Positions 1-5,032 of a DNA stretch of 9,165 bases are shown one piece after another (within the stretch, counting starts at the first letter, position 1; the number at the start of each line of letters is the position of its first letter). The notes beneath the pieces are model-generated. The model was not told where the DNA came from. It saw only the letters and a list, made by a program, of their open reading frames with translations, and made no database searches. Both the position numbers and the translations under genes were made by a program. Source of the stretch: an uncultured Bacilli bacterium (GTDB lineage Bacteria > Bacillota_I > Bacilli_A > ML615J-28 > CAG-313). The stretch covers positions 1 to 9,165 of the forward strand of contig CAJGCS010000039.1 in NCBI GenBank assembly GCA_904501965.1, read 5' to 3'.

Positions 1-17
1 CTTTCAAGCTGTATTAT

Positions 18-40
18 CAAGGCTTTTGACTTGTTTTTTT
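18..40 (+). terminator. Possible weak rho-independent terminator
   Basis: CAAG at 18-21 pairs with CTTG at 30-33. An inner C-G pair closes a TTTT loop after one G/A mismatch, and seven T follow at 34-40. The stem is short, so termination is uncertain. It would serve a plus-strand gene lying before the window. Confidence 0.25.
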
Positions 41-128
41 GCAACACCGAAAATCTCGTTTTTTTTGATTTTAGCCCCCGGGGTCCCAATAATTTTCAAG
101 TTTTTTTAAAAGAATTTATTTTTTTGCT

Positions 129-147
129 GTTTTTAAAGCTTAAAAAC
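129..147. repeat. 19-bp inverted repeat, possible operator
   Basis: GTTTTTAA (129-136) and TTAAAAAC (140-147) are perfect 8-bp arms around a 3-nt spacer. This lies about 130 bp upstream of the promoter of the RHH/parA operon. RHH proteins usually bind short palindromes or direct repeats, so an operator or centromere half-site is possible. In such AT-rich DNA, chance is also a fair explanation. Confidence 0.35.
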
Positions 148-189
148 GTGTTTGGGATTGGTTTTTTAGTTCACTTTTAAAATGTATTT

Positions 190-216
190 GGCCTTTTTTA
201 ATTTTCGGCCTTTTTT
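190..216 (+). repeat. Direct repeat of GGCCTTTTTT (17-nt period)
   Basis: GGCCTTTTTT occurs at 190-199 and again at 207-216. Because GGCC is self-complementary, the two copies could form a 4-bp stem followed by six T, a weak terminator at best. Confidence 0.35.
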
Positions 217-277
217 GCAAGGAAGATTTATGGTTATATGTTTATGTGTATTTAAATAAAAAAAATTATCTTTTTCG

Positions 278-306
278 TTGAATGAGTTGCTTTTTTGTGT
301 TATAAT
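278..306 (+). promoter_or_regulatory. Sigma-A-type promoter of the RHH/parA operon
   Basis: The -35 box is TTGAAT (278-283), followed by a 17-bp spacer and a perfect -10 box TATAAT (301-306). An extended -10 TGT precedes it at 298-300. Transcription would start near 313, leaving a leader of about 18 nt that carries the ribosome binding site AAAGGAGG just before the ATG at 331. Confidence 0.75.
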
Positions 307-330
307 TTTAAATGTATAAAGGAGGCAGTT

Positions 331-792
331 ATGAATCAAGGATTACAAAAAAGAAGAAATCCGTTTGAAAAACCAATTTCTACCGCTGTTAAAGAAGAAC
401 CTGTAGTGGAAATTAAAGAAGATGTAGAAAAAACGGAATCAATCAATGAAGAATTTGTTCAATCTCCGGTTGTAGAAGAACAAATCCAACATTTTGCACA
501 ACAACAACCTGTTTATCAACAACCTGTTCAGCCGCAATATCAACCTGAACCACAATATTACGAACAAAAACCACAAATTAAACAACAATCTCATCAACAA
601 AGAGTAGTTTCAAGAGAAACAAAAACTTATTATGCAAATCAACAACTTGAAACAAGAGAAAAATTTACGTCAACAATGGAACAATCATTAAGACGTAGCA
701 TAAAAATCGTTTGTGCACAAAGAGGAATCATGTTTGCACAATTTGTTGAAGAAGCATGTCGCGAAAAATTAAAGAAAGAAGGTTTTAGATAA
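331..792 (+). CDS. RHH DNA-binding protein with Q/P-rich linker (ParA partner)
   Basis: Encodes 153 residues. The start at 331 was chosen because AAAGGAGG sits just upstream; an in-frame TTG at 295 lies inside the promoter. Residues 1-14 are basic (GLQKRRNPF). Residues 20-50 are acidic. Residues 51-90 are rich in Gln, Pro and Tyr and probably disordered. Residues 108-150 fit a ribbon-helix-helix fold: a short strand (EKFTSTM), helix A (QSLRRSIKIVCAQRG) and helix B (MFAQFVEEACREKLKKEG). RHH proteins bind DNA as dimers, often as autoregulators or plasmid centromere-binding partners of ParA. The stop codon overlaps the parA start by one base, which indicates translational coupling. I infer that it is the DNA-binding partner of the ParA ATPase, standing in for ParB. 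A plain repressor is the alternative. The RHH call is by pattern only. Confidence 0.75.
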   Translation: MNQGLQKRRNPFEKPISTAVKEEPVVEIKEDVEKTESINEEFVQSPVVEEQIQHFAQQQPVYQQPVQPQYQPEPQYYEQKPQIKQQSHQQRVVSRETKTYYANQQLETREKFTSTMEQSLRRSIKIVCAQRGIMFAQFVEEACREKLKKEGFR

Positions 793-1580
793 TGCCAATC
801 ATTTCATCTTTCTGTAAAAAGGGCGGAGTTGGAAAAACAACAGTCCTAGGATATCTTGCACATTATTATGCAAACAAAGGAAACACAGTTTTAGTTATTA
901 GTGCCGACGATCAAAACAGTATTTTTAAAATCTTTGGTGCAGACAAGTTTGTTACCGAAAGAGATGATGACTTTTTTGAAAATTTATTAGTTGGCGAAAA
1001 ACAACCACAAGATGTAGTTTTCGAGTCAAGAATAAATATGTATTTAATGAAAACCTTAAATACAGACAGATTATCTTTAACTTTAACGTTAAAACGTGCT
1101 GAAGAGAAGAAATTACGTGAGACAATCGAGAATTTTAGAAATTATTTTGACTATATTTTTATCGATTTTCCGCCATCAAGCAGTCGTTTAAGTGAAATCT
1201 TGTTAGACTTAAGTGATTCTATTCTTCTTGTAGTCGGGTTGGACATTCTTGGTTTGGAAGGGTATTCTAATACAATTCAGTACTTTGTCGACCAAGACAT
1301 CAATTTAGACAAAATTAAGTACATAATTCCTGTTGGTTACAACCCTGTAAAGATAGCTCCAAAAACTTGTTTAAAAAAACTTACTGAAGAAGCCCAAAAT
1401 TTAACTCCAGAAGCCAAAATTTCGGCTCCAATCAAGGAAAAAGCGGTCATAAAGAACCTTCAAGCAGAAGGAGTTTCTGTGTTTGACCAACATCAAATGA
1501 AAGATCGCTTCCACCAAAAGAATAGAGACGAAATTCAAAAGGATTTAAAGGCTATTTTTGACGGATTAAACCTTGAATAA
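792..1580 (+). CDS. parA: ParA/Soj-family partition ATPase
   Basis: Encodes 262 residues, a usual length for chromosomal Soj/ParA. It starts with the deviant Walker A motif KGGVGKTT (residues 10-17), with signature lysine K10 and catalytic K15. A Walker A' region contains DDQ (39-41), and the Walker B segment is YIFIDFPP (121-128, Asp125). ParA ATPases dimerise on ATP, coat the nucleoid and are released by a DNA-bound partner, moving or positioning DNA. The ATG overlaps the stop of the upstream RHH gene (TAATG) with a modest GAAGG site at 778-782, so the two are co-translated. No ParB-type gene is adjacent. The operon points towards dnaN and ends at a shared terminator. MinD is less likely because no C-terminal amphipathic membrane-targeting helix is evident. 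ParA-like positioning ATPases for other cargo cannot be excluded. Confidence 0.85.
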   Translation: MPIISSFCKKGGVGKTTVLGYLAHYYANKGNTVLVISADDQNSIFKIFGADKFVTERDDDFFENLLVGEKQPQDVVFESRINMYLMKTLNTDRLSLTLTLKRAEEKKLRETIENFRNYFDYIFIDFPPSSSRLSEILLDLSDSILLVVGLDILGLEGYSNTIQYFVDQDINLDKIKYIIPVGYNPVKIAPKTCLKKLTEEAQNLTPEAKISAPIKEKAVIKNLQAEGVSVFDQHQMKDRFHQKNRDEIQKDLKAIFDGLNLE

Positions 1581-1595
1581 GCTTAAATAAAAACA

Positions 1596-1626
1596 AAAAA
1601 ACTCCCTTTTGGGAGTTTTTTATTTT
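1596..1626. terminator. Bidirectional terminator between parA and dnaN
   Basis: AAAAAACTCCC (1596-1606) and GGGAGTTTTTT (1611-1621) are perfect 11-bp arms around a TTTT loop. They have a T-tract on the plus strand and the mirrored T-tract on the minus strand. It ends both the plus-strand parA operon and the minus-strand dnaA-dnaN transcript, whose last codon is at 1626-1628. Confidence 0.9.
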
Positions 1627-2750
1627 TAAAATACTCTTACTGGAAGAAGTAATTGTGTTAACTCTGGTGTCTTTTCACCTTTAATGACAGCTGGTTTGAT
1701 TTCTCCAGTGAAGTTGATTTCGATGATTGAGTCATCAATTGCTCTTAAGGCATCATTAAGATATTTTGTGCTGAACGCTGTTTGAAAAGGAAAATTAGAG
1801 CTAATTTCTAGAGCTTCAACTTCCTCAACAACTTTACCAATCTCTGTTGAGTTTGATGAAATTTCGATTGTTTTTGAGGCTGAAACGTTAAATTTAACAA
1901 CGCTTAGATTATCTGAATTTGTGAATAAACTTGCTCTATCTACTGCAGCAACAATGTCTGCTTTTTTAAATTTAATACTTAACATTTTTTCTTTAGGGAA
2001 AAGACTTGAAGTGTCCGGATAATTACCTTCAACGAGTCTTGTTAAAAATGAAATGTTTTTGTATTTGAATAAGATTGTTTTATCAATTAAATACATGTTT
2101 ACACTATCAGAAGAATCATCTAAAATTTTGCCTAATTCTTCTAAAGATTTGCTTGGAATGTTTACAATAGTTTTTGAATAACCTGTTTCTATTTCTTGCT
2201 CTTTTCTAGCAAGTCTAAAACTGTCTGTTGCGGTAACAATTACCATTTGTTTTAAAATGGCAAAATTCACACTTGTAAGTATGATTCTAGATTCTGATGT
2301 AGCCGCTGCAAAAGCAGTTTGTCTAATAAGTTGTTTTAAACTTTTACTTTCAAACGAAATTGGTTCGTTCTTAGAATCAAAATTTACACTTGGGAAAAAT
2401 TCTTTATCATACGCTATCAATGTAAAGTCAGATCTTTCTGACACTATCTTAATTGTCTTTTCTTCAAAGACTGTGAAATCGACAAGTTTGCCTTCTATTT
2501 TTTTTGCGATTTCAACAAAGTACTTACCTGGGACAACACAATAACCTGTTTCTTCGATTATCACGTTATCACCTGCATTAAGAGTTATTTGAACTGAGAT
2601 CTCTTTGTTAGTTGTTGTAAAAATTAAACTTTCATCTGTAGCTTCAATTTTAATTCCTGTTAAAACAGGTAAGGGCTTTTTATCTGAAAGACCTTTCGAA
2701 ACATCAACTAGAGTTTGTTGTAATAACTCTCTATCGATTGAAAATTTCAT
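1626..2750 (-). CDS. dnaN: DNA polymerase III beta subunit (sliding clamp)
   Basis: Encodes 374 residues, close to the usual 370-380. The product forms the ring-shaped homodimer that tethers the replicative polymerase to DNA. It matches the family from the start (MKFSIDRELLQQTLVDVSKGLSDKK) through the middle (NYPDTSSLFPKE) to the C-terminus (LLLPVRVF, usual form LILPVRTY), which forms part of the partner-binding pocket. The start ATG is preceded on the minus strand by AAAGGAG with five bases of spacing. It lies 74 bp downstream of dnaA with no terminator between them, so the two are probably co-transcribed. The next gene is a convergent parA rather than the yaaA/recF pair common in Bacillota. 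Confidence 0.97.
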   Translation of the reverse strand: MKFSIDRELLQQTLVDVSKGLSDKKPLPVLTGIKIEATDESLIFTTTNKEISVQITLNAGDNVIIEETGYCVVPGKYFVEIAKKIEGKLVDFTVFEEKTIKIVSERSDFTLIAYDKEFFPSVNFDSKNEPISFESKSLKQLIRQTAFAAATSESRIILTSVNFAILKQMVIVTATDSFRLARKEQEIETGYSKTIVNIPSKSLEELGKILDDSSDSVNMYLIDKTILFKYKNISFLTRLVEGNYPDTSSLFPKEKMLSIKFKKADIVAAVDRASLFTNSDNLSVVKFNVSASKTIEISSNSTEIGKVVEEVEALEISSNFPFQTAFSTKYLNDALRAIDDSIIEINFTGEIKPAVIKGEKTPELTQLLLPVRVF

Positions 2751-2824
2751 GGTTGCTCCTTTATTATTATTTATTTTTAAGTTAATTATATTATTATTAA
2801 GCGATGTGGAAAAGTGGATAACTT
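2751..2824 (-). other. Candidate oriC unwinding region in dnaA-dnaN spacer
   Basis: Read on the minus strand, dnaA is followed by two head-to-tail DnaA boxes, TTATCCACT (2821-2813) and TTTTCCACA (2813-2805), each one mismatch from TTATCCACA and sharing one base. Next come a short GC-containing TCGC and then an AT-only tract with TAA/ATA triplet periodicity running to the dnaN ribosome binding site. Box, GC patch, then trinucleotide-rich duplex is the order described for the basal unwinding system of Bacillus subtilis in the same spacer. The triplets only partly match the DnaA-trio consensus. No other DnaA-box pair was seen in intergenic DNA of this window. Confidence 0.55.
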
Positions 2825-4213
2825 CTATAAATCATTCATTTTTTCTATTTTTTTGTTTATATTTAAGATATCTTGTTTAATGTTAGAATCTTTTTCTATG
2901 CCGTTTTCTATTTTATCAAAAGAATGTGCAATAGTGGAATGATCTTTTCCACCAAGGAAATCCCCAATTTTTTTAAGTGGAAAACTATAGTTGTTTCTTA
3001 AAATATAAACCAAAACATCTCTTGCATAAACGAGATTTTGTTTACGTGATGTAGATACCAAATCTTTCGAAGTGATATTGAAATAATTAGCGACAACATT
3101 TTTTATACGTTCTATTTCGACTGTGTTACCTTCCGCGTCACTTGTTTTTTCTCTATTTAATGAAGAAAGAGAAAGCTTAGCATTCTCTAAAGAGAATTCT
3201 TGATTAAACGCAACACAAGTATAAACGAATTTTCTTAAAGCTCCTTCAAGTTCTCTAATGCTTTCTGTAAAGTTTTCAGCAATGTAAGAAAGAGCTTCGT
3301 CAGAAACGTTTTCCGGAGTTTCAATTAGAAATTGAAGTTTTTTCTTTAAAATAGCTTTACGAAGTTCAAGATTAGGTTTTTTTATATCCACAGGTAATCC
3401 CCAAGAAAAGCGAGATTTTAAACGAGACATTAAATCTAACTCACTTGCAGGTCTATCTGAAGTAATTACAATTTGTTTATTGTTTTCAAATAAATCTTCA
3501 AAAAGCTTGAAGAACTCTTCTTGAGAAGCTGTTTTACCAGAAAGGAACTGAATATCGTCTACTAAAAGTAGATCAGCGCTTCTGTAATAATCATTAAATT
3601 GAGCTGCAGCTTCAGTAGAACGTTGATTTTTGCTTTTAGCGTTATAAAAATCTTCAACAAATTGTTGAGCTGTAGTATAAACTACATTAGCATTAATATT
3701 ATTATCTAACACATAATGTCCGATAGACATCATCAAATGGGTTTTACCAAGCCCTACATCCCCAAATAAATAAAGAGGATTACTAGTAACATGTAAGCTT
3801 CCTGCAACTTGCAATGCAAAAGTGAAAGCTTCTCTATTAGCTTCACCTGTAACAAAGTTGTTAAAAGTGTACTCAGGCTTTAATTTTCTAGAACGAATTG
3901 GAGACGGTTTATCCGCAACATTTAATGCAACAGAACTTTTTTTCTCTTCTTCTTGTTTTATTTCTTCTTCCAAAATTAATTTAAAGCCCATTTTTTCTTC
4001 AATCAATTCACAAAGAAATTGATTCATTTGTTCTAAGTAAAACTTTTCTATTTTATATTTTATAAATTGATTACTAACAATTAAGTAAATGTAATTGTTG
4101 TGAACATGATATATTTTGTTTATTTGTTGAAAAGTATCTTCGAATACTTGTTTTGAATAGCAAGCCTCTAGTTTCTCTTTGACTGCCTGCCATAGCTTTT
4201 CAGCATTATCCAT
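2825..4213 (-). CDS. dnaA: Chromosomal replication initiator DnaA
   Basis: Encodes 462 residues from the ATG at 4213, chosen because AGAGGTG lies seven bases upstream. An in-frame ATG at 4243 overlaps the likely promoter and lacks such a site. Domain I (about 1-80) carries the LWQAVKEKLE start typical of the family. A short charged linker follows. The AAA+ domain has Walker A GDVGLGKT (151-158), Walker B LLLVDDIQF, sensor I ITSDRP, the SRFSWG box and the sensor II helix RELEGAL. Domain IV ends with the DNA-binding signature GGKDHSTIAHS (from 421), where GGRDHTT is commoner. ATP-bound DnaA binds DnaA boxes and melts oriC. Two boxes lie immediately after its own stop codon. It probably forms an operon with dnaN and diverges from rpmH, the usual Bacillota layout. 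Confidence 0.97.
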   Translation of the reverse strand: MDNAEKLWQAVKEKLEACYSKQVFEDTFQQINKIYHVHNNYIYLIVSNQFIKYKIEKFYLEQMNQFLCELIEEKMGFKLILEEEIKQEEEKKSSVALNVADKPSPIRSRKLKPEYTFNNFVTGEANREAFTFALQVAGSLHVTSNPLYLFGDVGLGKTHLMMSIGHYVLDNNINANVVYTTAQQFVEDFYNAKSKNQRSTEAAAQFNDYYRSADLLLVDDIQFLSGKTASQEEFFKLFEDLFENNKQIVITSDRPASELDLMSRLKSRFSWGLPVDIKKPNLELRKAILKKKLQFLIETPENVSDEALSYIAENFTESIRELEGALRKFVYTCVAFNQEFSLENAKLSLSSLNREKTSDAEGNTVEIERIKNVVANYFNITSKDLVSTSRKQNLVYARDVLVYILRNNYSFPLKKIGDFLGGKDHSTIAHSFDKIENGIEKDSNIKQDILNINKKIEKMNDL

Positions 4214-4238
4214 ATGATTCACCTCTATTGTTAATTTT

Positions 4239-4266
4239 ATCATAAGAGAGAAAAAAATAAAAACAA
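4239..4266 (-). promoter_or_regulatory. Possible dnaA promoter
   Basis: On the minus strand TATGAT (4244-4239) forms a good -10 box with a poor -35 TTGTTT (4266-4261) 16 bp upstream. Transcription would start near 4232, about 20 nt before the dnaA start codon and just upstream of its AGAGGTG site. The surrounding DNA is nearly all A/T, so chance matches are likely. Confidence 0.4.
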
Positions 4267-4359
4267 AAAGAAATAAAAATTTTTTTATATATAATAAAGA
4301 AAAAGAAAGTGAAAAAAGTAAACTAAAAAAAAGATAAAAAAAGTTGCAAGTAAAATTAT
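4245..4359. other. A-rich divergent spacer between dnaA and rpmH
   Basis: The plus strand here is almost purely A with scattered G and T, including a TTTTTTTATATATAATAAAG core near 4280-4298. No DnaA box with fewer than three mismatches was found. It may be an easily melted or bent segment supporting the divergent promoters. It is not a convincing origin on its own. Confidence 0.4.
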
Positions 4360-4388
4360 TTGACTTTTAATTAAGTTTGTTATATACT
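4360..4388 (+). promoter_or_regulatory. Sigma-A-type rpmH promoter
   Basis: TTGACT (4360-4365) is followed by a 17-bp spacer and TATACT (4383-4388). Transcription would start near 4395, giving a leader of about 33 nt with a strong GGAGG (4416-4420) before rpmH. It is the only clear promoter for the rpmH-rnpA-yidC-jag run. Confidence 0.8.
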
Positions 4389-4427
4389 AATACAGCATGG
4401 TTTTATAACAATATTGGAGGTGCTCAA

Positions 4428-4562
4428 ATGAAAAGAACATACCAACCTAACAAACGTAAACACAGTAAAACACACGGCTTTCGTGCTCGTATGGCTACAG
4501 CTAATGGAAGAAAAGTATTAGCTCGCAGACGTTCAAAAGGTAGAGCAGTATTATCTGCTTAA
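4428..4562 (+). CDS. rpmH: 50S ribosomal protein L34
   Basis: Encodes 44 residues, exactly the family length, very basic and near-invariant: MKRTYQPNKRKHSKTHGFR at the start and then the RMATANGRKVLARRR block. L34 binds 23S rRNA in the large subunit. The start is fixed by GGAGG at 4416-4420; in-frame codons further upstream lie over the promoter. It ends in tandem TAA TAA. It diverges from dnaA and precedes rnpA, the standard bacterial arrangement. A hairpin terminator directly after it probably keeps its message more abundant than that of the genes that follow. Confidence 0.98.
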   Translation: MKRTYQPNKRKHSKTHGFRARMATANGRKVLARRRSKGRAVLSA

Positions 4563-4584
4563 TAACAATTTAATATTAAACTTG

Positions 4585-4628
4585 GACCACTTCTGTCAAA
4601 ACAAATTAATAGGAGTGGTCTTTTTATT
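4585..4628 (+). terminator. Terminator/attenuator after rpmH
   Basis: GACCACTTCT (4585-4594) pairs with AGGAGTGGTC (4611-4620) as a 10-bp stem including one T-G wobble. The loop is 16 nt, and TTTTTATTT follows. With no obvious separate promoter before rnpA, it likely acts as a partial terminator that lowers rnpA-yidC-jag expression relative to rpmH. Confidence 0.75.
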
Positions 4629-4660
4629 TACAAGATGTAGATGTCTTCATAGGAGGATTT

Positions 4661-5032
4661 ATGAAAAAAGAATATAGATTAAAGAAAAACCATGAAATTG
4701 CCTCAATAGTTTTAAAAAGACAAAGACTATCATCAGAATATTACATCATTTATTTTTTATATAATAAAGAAAGTGTTAATAACGAATTTAATACTAAAGT
4801 TGCTATATCAGTTTCAAAAAAATACGGTAAAGCTTTTGAAAGAAATAAAGCAAAAAGATTAGTAAGAGAAATCGTAAGACCGAATCTTTCTTTATTAATA
4901 AATAAAAAGATAGTAATTGTAATTAAACAAAAAGCAAAAGAAATATCATTTGATTGTTTAAAACAAGATCTTATTTCTTTATTAAAAAGAGTAAATAAAA
5001 AAGGAGAAAAAAATGAACAAAAGAGTAATTAG
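4661..5032 (+). CDS. rnpA: Ribonuclease P protein component
   Basis: Encodes 123 residues, a usual length of about 115-125. The RnpA protein supports the RNase P ribozyme in trimming the 5' leader from precursor tRNAs. The sequence begins with the typical YRLKKNHEI and carries the signature basic helix RNKAKRLVRE (residues 61-70), a slight variant of the RNR motif that contacts RNA. The start follows AGGAGG (4651-4656) with four bases of spacing. Its last 20 bases overlap the start of yidC in another frame, so the two are translationally linked. The C-terminal tail is Lys/Asn-rich and non-conserved. Confidence 0.95.
   Translation: MKKEYRLKKNHEIASIVLKRQRLSSEYYIIYFLYNKESVNNEFNTKVAISVSKKYGKAFERNKAKRLVREIVRPNLSLLINKKIVIVIKQKAKEISFDCLKQDLISLLKRVNKKGEKNEQKSN

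Larger units (their letters stand above)
1..277. other. Gene-free T-rich upstream region
   Basis: No convincing gene is visible. The plus strand is strongly T-rich, with many runs of 6-8 T. It is interrupted by a GC-rich patch around 74-87 containing the palindrome CCCCGGGG (76-83). One plus-strand frame stays open from 1 to 180, but it is Phe-rich and looks like a composition effect. A small hairpin at 18-33 (CAAG, mismatch, CTTG) followed by seven T could end transcription of a gene left of the window. A second weak candidate lies at 190-216. The region separates the RHH/parA operon from whatever lies upstream. Confidence 0.5.

Noticed and set aside
1..180. Open plus-strand frame of 59 codons ending at TAA 178-180
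   Set aside because: Extremely Phe-rich translation driven by T-runs, no family motif and no ribosome binding site in view. Most likely non-coding, though a gene tail from the left cannot be fully excluded.
295..330. Earlier TTG start for the RHH gene
   Set aside because: It overlaps the -10 box and leaves no room for a leader; the ATG at 331 has AAAGGAGG.
2257..2880. Plus-strand open frames opposite dnaN
   Set aside because: Mirror-strand frames of a strongly conserved gene, with no ribosome binding sites or family signature.
3384..3392. Near-match to a DnaA box (ATATCCACA) inside dnaA
   Set aside because: Isolated, and explained by codons for the conserved VDIKKP segment.
4214..4243. Earlier ATG start for dnaA at 4243
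   Set aside because: No ribosome binding site upstream and it overlaps the likely -10 box; the ATG at 4213 has AGAGGTG and begins at the usual DnaA N-terminus.
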